From: Acidobacteriota bacterium | GTDB taxonomy: Bacteria > Acidobacteriota > Terriglobia > Terriglobales > Acidobacteriaceae | Length of the DNA stretch: 37,063 bases | NCBI GenBank assembly: GCA_003224755.1 | Contig: QHZR01000052.1 | Location: 1 to 37,063 of the forward strand | Direction: 5' to 3' | Position numbers and translations under genes: made by a program | The notes under the pieces: generated by a model | Told to the model about the DNA's origin: nothing | What the model saw: only the letters and a program-made list of their open reading frames with translations | Database searches by the model: none | Shown: positions 16,134-25,277 of the stretch, piece after piece | Layout: every line of letters begins with the position of its first letter | Position numbering within the stretch: position 1 is the first letter of the stretch

Positions 16134-17314
16134 GGCGCGGCCCGCTTGAATAGGAGTTTCTTGCCGAGCGGCGCTTTCAGCAGAACGTCGGTCATGATCT
16201 TCGCAGCCTCGCCATCGCCATAGGGGTTTTCCAGTCCTTGAATGCTTCGACGAAATCCCGGCGAAAGACCAAGGTCAATTGCCCTGCGGATCGCCTTGCG
16301 CTCGGCGGGAACATCAATCACATTGGCAGCGTGTTCGCGCCCCTGTTGGCGGATCCCCACATTCACGGCAGGCACCTCGAGCGAAGTAGATTCGATGATG
16401 CCGCTGCTGGAATTTCCCACCAGAACACCAGCATTCTTAAGAAGGCTCAAATACCTCAGGTGCTCAAGGTTTACCAGTACTCGCGCACGGTGCTTGGCTG
16501 CAAAAGCCTCGGCCCTCCGAATCAATTCCCTGCTGCCGGCATCCGCATTTGGATAGACGAAGATGATCGGCGGCTGCACGTCCGCTAGCGCAGCAAATAG
16601 TTCATCCGCTTCCTCAGTGGTTTTCTTAAGCAATGTAACCGGATGGTAGATGCAGAGAACCGTTTTCGGCCCAAGGCTGATGGGCGCCTCATTCTTGCGC
16701 GCTCTTTGCAAAAGGGTCTGTGGAGTCGAACGCAGTTCCTTTTCGACTTGCGCCTTACTCAGCAGACGTTCCCTGCGAACAGAATCGAGTGAAAGGCTGC
16801 CGCTGAAAGTAATTCTCCATGGCTCCTCTCCCATGTCTGCAATTCTTTCGGCAGCTCGCCGCGTACAGGCAAAATGCAAGTGACTCATCTTCGTGAGGGC
16901 ATTGCGAACTGCATCATCAATTGCACCGGAGGTGATCTCACCGCCCTCGACGTGCGCGATCGGAATACGCAGCGCCAAGGCAGGGTTTGCCGCGGCCAGC
17001 ATTTCGTAGCGGTCGGCCATGATGAGCAAAATGTCGGGCCGCAGTCGCCCGAGCGCGTCCGCCAAGCCGAGGGTTGCGACGCCGATGGTCTTGGCCATTC
17101 CTACGTCGGTATCGGAATCGAGCAGACATTCGACCGCTGTGATTCGCGCGGCGGAAATCTCTTTACCCGTATGCCCGAAGGCCGGTGAATGATGCGGGCC
17201 CATTGCGATAACGCGCAGGTCAATAGAAGGCTGGCGCGCAAGGTCGTAGAGCAACCAGCGTAGGTGAGCGTAGTCCGCCCGTGACGAAGTGACCACAGCA
17301 ATTTTTCTCTTCAA
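16130..17314 (-). CDS. UDP-N-acetylglucosamine 2-epimerase, hydrolysing (NeuC/NnaA-like)
   Basis: A 394-residue member of the GT-B-fold epimerase_2 family. It starts KRKIAVVTSSRADYAHLRWL, contains the GPHHSPAFGHTGKEI segment, MADRYEMLAAA near residue 100 and the family signature HVEGGEITSGAIDDAVRNAL (about 125-144) followed by TKMSHLHF. The SRADY and HVEGGExTxGAxDD patterns favour the hydrolysing NeuC/LegG branch, which releases ManNAc or a diacetamido relative from the UDP-sugar. The start is TTG at 17314 with an AGGGAG Shine-Dalgarno about ten bases upstream. It is the first gene of a two-gene unit with the DegT aminotransferase (4-base overlap) and is divergent from tkt; the shared 237-bp region holds operator-like repeats. 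Confidence 0.88.
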   Translation of the reverse strand: MKRKIAVVTSSRADYAHLRWLLYDLARQPSIDLRVIAMGPHHSPAFGHTGKEISAARITAVECLLDSDTDVGMAKTIGVATLGLADALGRLRPDILLIMADRYEMLAAANPALALRIPIAHVEGGEITSGAIDDAVRNALTKMSHLHFACTRRAAERIADMGEEPWRITFSGSLSLDSVRRERLLSKAQVEKELRSTPQTLLQRARKNEAPISLGPKTVLCIYHPVTLLKKTTEEADELFAALADVQPPIIFVYPNADAGSRELIRRAEAFAAKHRARVLVNLEHLRYLSLLKNAGVLVGNSSSGIIESTSLEVPAVNVGIRQQGREHAANVIDVPAERKAIRRAIDLGLSPGFRRSIQGLENPYGDGEAAKIMTDVLLKAPLGKKLLFKRAAP

Positions 17315-17415
17315 ACGCTGCTCCCTGGGAGAACAAGAATTCTACTGGTTTATGTGCGCGACTGAACCCGCAGGCCGCAAACATCTACAAGTTTCGAGGA
17401 AGCAAATTACCGCCC

Positions 17416-17447
17416 ATGAATCATTCGCCTCCTTAATGAATCATTAA
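17416..17447. promoter_or_regulatory. Tandem operator-like sites between neuC-like gene and tkt
   Basis: The decamer ATGAATCATT occurs twice, at 17416-17425 and 17436-17445, exactly 20 bp apart, about two helical turns. Each core is a dyad (ATGA-A-TCAT), and the second extends to a perfect 15-bp palindrome TTAATGAATCATTAA (17433-17447). Position between two divergent genes, exact helical phasing and symmetry suggest a transcription factor binding two dimers. No -10/-35 pair was assigned with confidence. Confidence 0.55.
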
Positions 17448-17498
17448 TAATTGGGAAAGAGCTAAGACTCTGCCCTCAGCAGCCGAACTGATAAACTA

Positions 17499-17519
17499 GA
17501 AGCCTTCGTCGCGGGCTTC
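17499..17519 (+). other. Leader hairpin upstream of tkt
   Basis: GAAGCC and GGCTTC flank a 9-nt loop 33 bases before the tkt ATG. No T-run follows. It may be a leader stem-loop, or a chance dyad. Confidence 0.3.
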
Positions 17520-17551
17520 TGATATTCGCTGTACTCCAGGGAGAAACTCTG

Positions 17552-19636
17552 ATGGCCGTAAGCGATCAGGCAGTATTGACCGGCAAACAGCTCGACATTC
17601 TAAGCATCAACACGATCCGCACGCTATCGATGGATGCCGTCCAGAAGGCCAACTCCGGTCATCCCGGTGCGCCGATGGCATTGGCGCCTGTGGCCTACGT
17701 CTTGTGGCAGCAGTTCTTACGCTACGATCCCGCCCATCCCGTCTGGCCGAATCGTGACCGCTTCATTCTTTCAAATGGCCACGCTTCCATGCTGTTGTAC
17801 TCGATGTTGTATCTGACGGGGGTGAAATCAGTTGATTCGGAATACAAGGTCCTGGATCGTCCCGCAATTACGCTCGATGACATCACGAACTTTCGTCAGC
17901 TCGACAGCAAGACTCCCGGCCATCCCGAGTATCGCCACACCTCAGGGGTTGAGACCACCACCGGTCCGTTGGGCCAGGGCGTGGGCAATAGTGTGGGAAT
18001 GGCCATCGCGGCAAAGTGGCTGCAGGCGCGGTATAACCGTCCAGGTTTCGAGATCTTTGACTACAACGTATATACGTTCTGCAGCGACGGCGATCTGATG
18101 GAAGGCGTCGGCAGCGAGGCGGCGTCGCTCGCAGGACATCTCAAGCTTCCGAACCTCTGTTGGATTTATGACGCCAATCAGATCACGCTTGATGGTCCCG
18201 CCGATTGGTCGTTCAGTGAAGATGTCGCCATGCGCTTCCGCGGATACGGTTGGAACGTAACTCACGTTGGAGATGCGAATGATCTCTACGCGCTGTCGAA
18301 TGCATTCAACGAATTTCTAGCCACCAATGATTGTCCAACTCTCGTCATCGTCAACAGCCATATCGGATATGGCTCTCCGCATAAGCAAGACACCAACGCC
18401 GCGCATGGCGAGCCTCTGGGCGAAGATGAAGTCAAGCTCGCGAAAAAGTTCTATGGCTGGCCTGAGGCCGCGCACTTTCTTGTGCCCGACGGGGTTTTAG
18501 AGCACTTTCAGGACGGCATCGGCGAGCGCGGCCGCGATCTTCATTCCAAGTGGGGTGATCTGTTTGGGCAATACAACAAGCAGTTTCCTGATCTCGCGGA
18601 CCAGCTCTGGCGCATGCAGCGCCGCGAGCTTCCCGACGGCTGGGACAAGAGCCTACCCACGTTCCCAGCGGACGCAAAGGGTGTCGCTACTCGCGAAAGT
18701 TCTGGCAAGGTTCTGAATGCGCTGGCGCAGAACATTCCGTGGCTGATCGGCGGCGCAGCGGACCTGGCGACCTCGAACAAGACCGACCTCAAATTTGAAG
18801 GCGCGGGCGTTTTCAAGGCCGGTAACTACGGCGGACGCAATTTTCATTTCGGAGTTCGCGAGCACGCCATGGGCGCTGCGTTGAATGGCATGGTGATTTC
18901 AAAGGTGCGCGCCTTCGGCGGCACCTTCTTTAATTTCACCGACTACATGCGGCCTTCTATGCGTCTGGCGTCAATCATGGAAATTCCTACCATCTATGTT
19001 CTGACGCATGACTCTATCGGGCTTGGTGAAGACGGGCCGACGCATCAGCCGATTGAGCAGTTAGCCTCGCTGCGCGCGATGCCACACATGATCGTCATGC
19101 GTCCCGGCGACGCAAATGAGGTTGTTGAAGCCTGGAAAGCGATCATGTTGATGAAACGCAATCCGGTCGCGCTAGTGCTGACTCGCCAGGCGCTGCCGAC
19201 GATTGATCGCACGAAGTATGCGCCAGCTTCCGGCGTTGCCAAAGGTGGCTACATTCTCGCCGATGCGCAAGGTGGAAAGCCGCAGGTCATTTTGATCGGC
19301 ACCGGCAGCGAACTTTCGCTGTGCGTGAGTGCCCACGAAAAACTGACGGCGGAAGGCGTCCGCGCCCGTGTGGTCAGCATGCCTTCAACCGACATTTTCG
19401 ACATGCAAGATGACGCATACAAGAGCGCTGTACTTCCGCCGGATATCGCAGCGCGAGTCTCCGTTGAAGCAGGATCTGTTTTCGGCTGGGAACGGTACGT
19501 TGGCCTGCAGGGAGCGATCATCGGCATGACTACCTTCGGCGGATCAGCTCCGGCCAAGGACTTATTCAAGAAATTCGAAATCACCACGGACCATGTCATC
19601 CAAGCCGCCAAAGACGTCTTGGCAAAAGTCAACTGA
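17552..19636 (+). CDS. tkt: Transketolase
   Basis: A 694-residue thiamine-diphosphate enzyme that moves two-carbon units between ketoses and aldoses in the pentose phosphate pathway. Visible motifs are ANSGHPGAPMALAP (about 33-46), SNGHASMLLYS (about 75-85), the TPP motif SDGDLMEGVGSEA (about 177-189) with the ending NQI, and the pyrimidine-domain signature HDSIGLGEDGPTHQPIEQLA (about 486-505). The length is typical. ATG 17552 has GGGAGA about nine bases upstream. It is the first gene of the operon tkt, tal-pgi, gnd, zwf, glk, pgl. The region upstream carries the ATGAATCATT operator-like pair. A strong hairpin begins at its stop codon. Confidence 0.97.
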   Translation: MAVSDQAVLTGKQLDILSINTIRTLSMDAVQKANSGHPGAPMALAPVAYVLWQQFLRYDPAHPVWPNRDRFILSNGHASMLLYSMLYLTGVKSVDSEYKVLDRPAITLDDITNFRQLDSKTPGHPEYRHTSGVETTTGPLGQGVGNSVGMAIAAKWLQARYNRPGFEIFDYNVYTFCSDGDLMEGVGSEAASLAGHLKLPNLCWIYDANQITLDGPADWSFSEDVAMRFRGYGWNVTHVGDANDLYALSNAFNEFLATNDCPTLVIVNSHIGYGSPHKQDTNAAHGEPLGEDEVKLAKKFYGWPEAAHFLVPDGVLEHFQDGIGERGRDLHSKWGDLFGQYNKQFPDLADQLWRMQRRELPDGWDKSLPTFPADAKGVATRESSGKVLNALAQNIPWLIGGAADLATSNKTDLKFEGAGVFKAGNYGGRNFHFGVREHAMGAALNGMVISKVRAFGGTFFNFTDYMRPSMRLASIMEIPTIYVLTHDSIGLGEDGPTHQPIEQLASLRAMPHMIVMRPGDANEVVEAWKAIMLMKRNPVALVLTRQALPTIDRTKYAPASGVAKGGYILADAQGGKPQVILIGTGSELSLCVSAHEKLTAEGVRARVVSMPSTDIFDMQDDAYKSAVLPPDIAARVSVEAGSVFGWERYVGLQGAIIGMTTFGGSAPAKDLFKKFEITTDHVIQAAKDVLAKVN

Positions 19637-19673
19637 CCCATCCTGTCGCAGAGAACGCGACAAGGATGGGTCA
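19634..19673 (+). other. Stable stem-loop between tkt and tal-pgi
   Basis: TGACCCATCCTGTCGC (19634-19649) pairs with 19657-19673 around a 7-nt loop, 16 base pairs with a single bulged A. It starts inside the tkt stop codon and ends 20 bases before the tal-pgi ATG, just ahead of its GGGAGG Shine-Dalgarno. There is no T-run, so it looks like an internal processing or stability element rather than a terminator. Confidence 0.65.
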
Positions 19674-19693
19674 CCCGGTTAAGGGAGGTCACT

Positions 19694-22570
19694 ATGCAGC
19701 CCACTGGAGTACTCGACACCGCGAAAGCTACCAATCCGCTGAAAGGTCTCTTAAAGTTCGGCCAATCCGTTTGGCTCGATTACATCCGCCGCGATCTGAT
19801 CACAAGTGGCGAGCTCAAGCGCCTCATCCAAGAGGACGGATTGCGTGGAATGACGTCAAATCCCGCAATCTTCGAAAAGGCAATCGCCGGCAGCACAGAC
19901 TATGCGGACATCCTTGCATCATTGAAAGATCGCGCCGACCTGGACGCGAAGGCCCGATACGAGATCATCGCGATTCGAGACATTCAGGATGCCGCCGACC
20001 TGCTGCGCCCGGTGTATGACGAATCCCGCCGTCGCGACGGCTACGTTAGCCTTGAAGTCTCGCCTTACCTCGCGCGTGACACGCGAGGCACGCTCGAAGA
20101 AGCCCGCCGCCTTTGGAAGTCAGTGGACCGTCCGAACGTCATGATCAAGGTTCCAGGGACCGCGGAAGGCCTTCCCGCGTTCGAGCAACTCATCGGCGAA
20201 GGCATGAACATTAACGTCACCCTCCTGTTTTCGCAAGAGGTGTATCAACGGGTCGCCGAGGCCTACGTTCGCGGCGTCGAGAAATTCGCCGCAACTGGTG
20301 GAGACGTTGGGCGCGTCGCCAGCGTTGCCAGTTTTTTCATCAGCCGCATTGATAACTCGGTTGATTCCGAATTATCTGCGAGATTGAAATCCGCGAAGGA
20401 GCAGCAAGAAGAACAGAAGCTCAAGGGTCTGCCAGGCAAAGTCGCCATTGCGAACGGCAAACTTGCTTACCAGCGCTATCTGAATATCTTCTCCGGCCCG
20501 CAGTGGGACAAGCTCCGCTCGAAAGGCGCTCAAACACAGCGCGTGCTTTGGGCCAGTACCAGCACGAAAAATCCTGCATATCCCGACATTCTTTATGTAC
20601 AGGAGATGATCGGGCCCGACACGGTCAATACCATTCCGCCGGCCACATTCGATGCCTTTCGTGACCACGGTCAACCACGCGAAACGCTGACGGAAAATGT
20701 TGACGGGGCAAAGCAAGTTATGCAGGCGCTCGCCGGAGTTGGCATTTCAATCGACCGCGTCACCGACAAACTTACCGACGACGGCGTGCGCCTGTTCGAA
20801 GAAGCCTTCGACAAGCTACTCGCTGCGGTGGAAAAGAGCACGCAGGGCGGAACGACACCGAAAATTAGCCAGCAAACTTACAAGCTTCCCGATGCGCTCG
20901 GCAAACAAGTTACCGAGACGGTGAATGACTGGCGGGCGGCGGGCAAGGTTCGAAGATTGTGGCAGCGCGATGCTTCTCTCTGGACAAATAGAGATGAATC
21001 ACAATGGCTGGGTTGGTTGGACGTCGCCGAGAAACAGCTGGAGAAGAAAGACCAGTTTCAGCAGCTCGCCGATGAGATTCACAAAGAAAAGTTTAGAGAC
21101 ATTCTGTTGCTGGGTATGGGCGGTTCCAGTCTATGTCCGGAAGTTCTAGCGAAGACTTTCGGTCACATTTCGGGCTTTCCGAAATTGCACGTCCTCGATT
21201 CCACCGACCCCGCCCAAGTAAAGACATTCGAGAAGAAAATTGATCTGGCTAAAACTATCTTTATCGTTTCCAGTAAATCGGGTTCGACGCTGGAACCAAA
21301 CATCTTCAAGCAGTATTTCTTCGAGCGGGTCAAGGAAACAATTGGCGCCGAGAAGGCAGGTAGCCGATTCATAGCTATCACCGATCCTGGCTCCAAGCTT
21401 GAAGCCGAAGCCACAGCCGACAAGTTCCGGCACATCTTTCACGGCGTTCCCAGCATTGGGGGCCGCTATTCGGCCCTTTCGAATTTCGGCATCGTCCCCG
21501 CCGCGGTTATGGGACTTGACGTTGCCAAGTTCCTCGACCGCACGGAAGAGATGGTGGAAGCCTGCACGGCTGCGGTTCCGGTCGAGAAAAACCCCGGGGT
21601 CATGCTCGGAATCATTCTTGGAACGGCTGCGAAAGCCGGTCGCGACAAAGTCACCCTTGTCACTTCGCCCACACTCTCCGATCTCGGGGCATGGCTCGAG
21701 CAACTGCTGGCGGAATCCACAGGCAAGGAGGGCAAAGGTCTGGTTCCCGTGGATCGGGAGGATCTCGCCGCATCTGCCTGTTACGGAAACGACCGCATTT
21801 TTGTGTATTTACGCTTAGAGGGAGCGCCGGATTCCGCGCAGGACGAAAAGGTTGCTACCCTCGAAAACGCCGGCTATCCTGTGGTTCGCATTTCGCTAAA
21901 TGACACTTACGATCTCGGTCAGGAATTCTTCCGTTGGGAGATCGCCACTGCCGTCGCGGGCTCCATCATCGGAATCAATGCCTTCAATCAGCCCGACGTC
22001 GAAGCCAGCAAAATCGAAACGCGAAAACTGACAAGCGAGTACGAAAAGGCGGGTTCGCTGCCTCCGGAAAAACCGTTCTTTGAGCAGGCCGGGATCAAAC
22101 TGTTCGCTGATCCGAAAAACGCCAGCGCCCTGGGTAGCGGCAACCTTGCTGGATATCTTCGCGCGCATCTGAAACGTGTCCGCCAGGGCGATTACTTTGC
22201 TTTGCTGGCCTACGTTGAGATGAACGCCGCGCATGAAGGGCGCTTGCAGGAGATCCGCCACGCGATTCGTGACGCTAAACAGGTTGCCACTTGCCTCGGC
22301 TTCGGTCCGCGCTTCCTGCATTCCACTGGACAGGCTTACAAAGGCGGGCCCAACAGCGGCGTGTTCCTTCAGATCACGTGTGACGATGCAAACGATATGC
22401 CGGTTCCGGGCCAGAAATACACGTTCGGAACTGTCAAAGCTGCACAAGCGCGAGGGGATTTTCAAGTCCTCGCCGATCGCGGCCGGCGAGCTCTGCGAGT
22501 GCACTTGGGCAAGAACGTTGAACTTGGCTTGTCGGAGCTGTTAACCATACTCGCCGAAGCGCTGGAATAA
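19694..22570 (+). CDS. tal-pgi: Bifunctional transaldolase / glucose-6-phosphate isomerase
   Basis: A 958-residue fusion. Residues 1 to about 370 are transaldolase: GMTSNPAIFEKAIAGS (about 51-66), the Schiff-base lysine K152 in NVMIKVPGTAEGLPA, NINVTLLFSQEVY and SVASFFISRIDN. From about 385 to the end is phosphoglucose isomerase: LLLGMGGSSLCPEV, SSKSGSTLEPNIFKQYFFER and GGRYSALSNFGIVPAA, then the C-terminal SIS region with AYKGGPNSGVFLQIT. Both halves look complete. The fusion links the non-oxidative pentose pathway to glycolysis by giving fructose-6-phosphate and isomerising it to glucose-6-phosphate, the substrate of zwf downstream. Such fusions are known in several phyla. ATG 19694 has a strong GGGAGG seven bases upstream. 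It lies 57 bases after tkt. Confidence 0.96.
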   Translation: MQPTGVLDTAKATNPLKGLLKFGQSVWLDYIRRDLITSGELKRLIQEDGLRGMTSNPAIFEKAIAGSTDYADILASLKDRADLDAKARYEIIAIRDIQDAADLLRPVYDESRRRDGYVSLEVSPYLARDTRGTLEEARRLWKSVDRPNVMIKVPGTAEGLPAFEQLIGEGMNINVTLLFSQEVYQRVAEAYVRGVEKFAATGGDVGRVASVASFFISRIDNSVDSELSARLKSAKEQQEEQKLKGLPGKVAIANGKLAYQRYLNIFSGPQWDKLRSKGAQTQRVLWASTSTKNPAYPDILYVQEMIGPDTVNTIPPATFDAFRDHGQPRETLTENVDGAKQVMQALAGVGISIDRVTDKLTDDGVRLFEEAFDKLLAAVEKSTQGGTTPKISQQTYKLPDALGKQVTETVNDWRAAGKVRRLWQRDASLWTNRDESQWLGWLDVAEKQLEKKDQFQQLADEIHKEKFRDILLLGMGGSSLCPEVLAKTFGHISGFPKLHVLDSTDPAQVKTFEKKIDLAKTIFIVSSKSGSTLEPNIFKQYFFERVKETIGAEKAGSRFIAITDPGSKLEAEATADKFRHIFHGVPSIGGRYSALSNFGIVPAAVMGLDVAKFLDRTEEMVEACTAAVPVEKNPGVMLGIILGTAAKAGRDKVTLVTSPTLSDLGAWLEQLLAESTGKEGKGLVPVDREDLAASACYGNDRIFVYLRLEGAPDSAQDEKVATLENAGYPVVRISLNDTYDLGQEFFRWEIATAVAGSIIGINAFNQPDVEASKIETRKLTSEYEKAGSLPPEKPFFEQAGIKLFADPKNASALGSGNLAGYLRAHLKRVRQGDYFALLAYVEMNAAHEGRLQEIRHAIRDAKQVATCLGFGPRFLHSTGQAYKGGPNSGVFLQITCDDANDMPVPGQKYTFGTVKAAQARGDFQVLADRGRRALRVHLGKNVELGLSELLTILAEALE

Positions 22571-22774
22571 GAAGATATCTCAGATCTACGACAAACGGTT
22601 TGTGGGGACTCACTGATATAACAGTGTCTGGGGCGTCCGCGGGTTACTGAAAAGCGCCGTGAATGCTTGCGCTACCGTGGAAGAGCGGCGCTTCAGCCGC
22701 GTAATCGTGAAATGATCCGGGCTTTAGCCCTCGTAACGGTTTTTGCCGGCGCGGGTCACTGTGGAGGAAACTGC
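22571..22774. repeat. Gap between tal-pgi and gnd with REP-like hairpins
   Basis: No gene is seen in these 204 bases. Two short palindromes lie close together: GCGGC-GCTTCA-GCCGC (22685-22700) and GGGCT-TT-AGCCC (22719-22730). They are set in a sequence type (GGCTTCAGCC and GGCTTTAGCC cores) that I associate with dispersed acidobacterial repeats. It is the largest gap in the carbon operon, so gnd may have a separate transcript or a processed one. Confidence 0.5.
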
Positions 22775-23713
22775 ATGCGTCTCGGAATGGTTGGCCTGGG
22801 CAGAATGGGCGCCAACATGGCGCGGCGCTTGATTCGCGGCGGGCATGAGGTTGTGGTCACTGACCTCAGTCCCGATGCCGTGAAGGGCATGGCGGCGGAA
22901 GGCGCCGCGCCATCTTCGTCGCTCGAAGATTTCGCTGCCCAACTTGGTTCACCGCGCATTGCGTGGCTAATGGTTCCCGCCGGGGGGCCGACGGAGTCCA
23001 CCGCGCAGGCACTGGCGCAGAGCTTTAACCCTGGCGACATCTTGATTGAAAAGGGCATTCATTATGTGGATGTCGGTACCAGCGGCGGTGTTTGGGGACT
23101 GGAACGCGGCTATTGCATGATGATCGGCGGTCCGAAGGAAGTCGTTCAGAAACTCGATCCCATCTTCAAGACACTCGCGCCTGGCCGTGGCGACATTCCG
23201 CGGACACCTGGGCGCGAAAAATTGTCCGGCACCGCCGAGGATGGTTATATCTATTGTGGGCCTTCCGGCTCGGGACATTTCGTAAAGATGGTCCATAACG
23301 GAATCGAGTACGGGATCATGCAGGCCTATGCCGAGGGCTTCGATATCTTTCGTAACGCGAACAAGTCTGAGCTTCCCAAGGACGAACAATATGACCTCAA
23401 CTTGGCCGACATCGCCGAAGTTTGGCGCAGAGGCAGCGTAGTCAGCTCGTGGCTTCTGGATTTGACCGCAATGGCACTCACGGAGAATCCCACGCTCTCC
23501 GAGTACTCCGGGTACGTGCAGGACTCCGGCGAGGGACGCTGGACGATCGAAGCGGCGATTGCTGAAGCCGTCCCGGTGGACGTCCTCTCTGCGGCACTGT
23601 TCGTCCGTTTTCGATCCCGTGAAGAACATACGTTTGCGGAAAAAATGCTTTCTGCTATGCGACAGAAATTCGGCGGACATGTGGAGCCAGCTGCCGAAAA
23701 GAAAACTGCCTGA
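22775..23713 (+). CDS. gnd: 6-phosphogluconate dehydrogenase, short (GndA-like) form, with internal deletion
   Basis: A 312-residue protein starting [23 protein letters not shown] 22775 has GGAGG nine to ten bases upstream, and an earlier in-frame start is rejected. The enzyme would convert 6-phosphogluconate to ribulose-5-phosphate. The Rossmann end [11 protein letters not shown] carries an Asp that usually favours NAD+ over NADP+. SGG in [20 protein letters not shown] and the catalytic lysine and glutamate region [20 protein letters not shown] are kept. The odd point lies at residues 88-95. The sequence runs GDILI directly into [14 protein letters not shown], whereas the family has about 18 residues of type DGGNSxYxDxxRRAxxLA in between. 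The deletion is in frame and removes the conserved Asn loop that contacts coenzyme and substrate. The protein may be inactive or altered. It precedes zwf by 19 bases. Confidence 0.9.
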   Translation: MRLGMVGLGRMGANMARRLIRGGHEVVVTDLSPDAVKGMAAEGAAPSSSLEDFAAQLGSPRIAWLMVPAGGPTESTAQALAQSFNPGDILIEKGIHYVDVGTSGGVWGLERGYCMMIGGPKEVVQKLDPIFKTLAPGRGDIPRTPGREKLSGTAEDGYIYCGPSGSGHFVKMVHNGIEYGIMQAYAEGFDIFRNANKSELPKDEQYDLNLADIAEVWRRGSVVSSWLLDLTAMALTENPTLSEYSGYVQDSGEGRWTIEAAIAEAVPVDVLSAALFVRFRSREEHTFAEKMLSAMRQKFGGHVEPAAEKKTA

Positions 23714-23732
23714 TAACCGGAGAAACCAGCAA

Positions 23733-25277
23733 ATGGCACAAGCGGAAGTGCTTCCCTCTACCGAGCAGCGCGCCCCTGGCCGTCCGGGCGATCCCTGCAT
23801 CATGGTCATCTTTGGAGCGGCGGGCGACCTCACCCGACGCAAGTTGCTTCCTGCGCTCTACAATTTAGCGAAAGCGCAACTCCTATCTCGCGAATTTGCA
23901 ATCGTTGGTGTTGCCCACAATGCCATGTCCACCGACGACTTTCGAAAGAAGCTCTCGGAAGACATCCGTCGCTATGCCGGCAGCGAGATTGATCCTGACA
24001 TTTGGGAATGGTTCACGCGCCGCATCTATTACGTCACGGCCGAATTCGATGATAAGGACCTCTATTCGAAACTGAAGACAGATCTGGCAAAGGTCGATAA
24101 AGATCATTCCACTCACGGGAATTATTTCTTTTACCTGGCCACGGCACCTCGTTTCTTTGGCCCGGTTGTAGAGCAACTCGCCGCCGGGGGGCTGATGGAC
24201 GAGAGCAACGGCCATCAGTGGCGCCGGGTTATCGTTGAAAAACCATTCGGCCACGATCTCGATTCCGCGAAGTCTCTTAACCAGCAATTGCTCAAGGTTG
24301 CAAACGAACGGCAAATCTATCGTATTGATCACTATTTGGGTAAAGAAACCGTCCAGAATATTTTAGCGTTCCGCTTTGCCAACGGAATCTTCGAGCCCAT
24401 TTGGAACCGCCGCTACATCGATCACGTGCAAATCACCGTAGCTGAAACCGTTGGTGTGGAATCCCGCGGCAGTTACTACGATACCGCCGGGGCCCTGCGT
24501 GACATGGTTCCCAATCACATCATGCAACTCATCAGCTTGACCTCGATGGAGCCGCCAATATCGTTCCGTGCTGACGCAGTGCGCGACGAACAGGCCAAGA
24601 TTTTGCATGCGATCCAGCCCTTAAGTTCAGAGGAAGTGCTGTCGAAGACAGTTCGAGGTCAATACGGTCCCGGCATCGAGAATTCGCAGCGCGTGCCCGG
24701 CTATCGCCAGGAAGAGGACGTCCCGCCAGACTCTCGAACTGAAACGTTCGTGGCCATGAAACTGGCAATCGATAACTGGCGCTGGGCCGACGTTCCGTTC
24801 TATTTGCGGACTGGCAAATGTCTCACTTCGCAAAGCACACAGATCGTGATCCAGTTCCGACGCGCGCCCTTTGTTCTGTTCCGCGATACACCAGTCGAGA
24901 ACCTTTTGCCCAACCAACTCGTCCTTCATATCCAGCCCCAGGAGGGAATTTCGTTGCAGTTCGCAGCGAAAGTTCCCGGTCCGATCATGCGGTTGGGTGC
25001 AGTGGACATGAATTTCAAGTACGCTGATTATTTCGGCACTCAGCCCAGTACTGGTTATGAGCGTCTGCTGCACGATTGCATGATCGGTGACGCTACGCTG
25101 TTTCAGCGCGCCGATATGGTCGAGGCGGGCTGGTGTGTGGTCAGTCCAGCGCTCGACGTTTGGAAGGCATTGCCGCCGCGCAATTTCCCCAATTATCCCG
25201 CGGGGAGCTGGGGGCCGAGGGATGCGGACGAACTGCTCGAGCGCGACGGCAGACATTGGAGGAACTTCGACAGATGA
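23733..25277 (+). CDS. zwf: Glucose-6-phosphate 1-dehydrogenase
   Basis: A 514-residue enzyme oxidising glucose-6-phosphate to 6-phosphogluconolactone with NADP+. The nucleotide motif [20 protein letters not shown] lies at about 27-46, and the active-site signature [13 protein letters not shown] at about 197-209, with the substrate-binding lysine in VEKPFGHD before it. The C-terminal part is complete (ending [10 protein letters not shown]). ATG 23733 is chosen because an upstream in-frame start lies within gnd and adds 58 unrelated residues; GGAG lies about 11 bases ahead. The stop overlaps the glk start by 4 bases (ATGA), showing tight coupling. It supplies NADPH and feeds the pgl and gnd products of the same operon. 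Confidence 0.97.
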   Translation: MAQAEVLPSTEQRAPGRPGDPCIMVIFGAAGDLTRRKLLPALYNLAKAQLLSREFAIVGVAHNAMSTDDFRKKLSEDIRRYAGSEIDPDIWEWFTRRIYYVTAEFDDKDLYSKLKTDLAKVDKDHSTHGNYFFYLATAPRFFGPVVEQLAAGGLMDESNGHQWRRVIVEKPFGHDLDSAKSLNQQLLKVANERQIYRIDHYLGKETVQNILAFRFANGIFEPIWNRRYIDHVQITVAETVGVESRGSYYDTAGALRDMVPNHIMQLISLTSMEPPISFRADAVRDEQAKILHAIQPLSSEEVLSKTVRGQYGPGIENSQRVPGYRQEEDVPPDSRTETFVAMKLAIDNWRWADVPFYLRTGKCLTSQSTQIVIQFRRAPFVLFRDTPVENLLPNQLVLHIQPQEGISLQFAAKVPGPIMRLGAVDMNFKYADYFGTQPSTGYERLLHDCMIGDATLFQRADMVEAGWCVVSPALDVWKALPPRNFPNYPAGSWGPRDADELLERDGRHWRNFDR

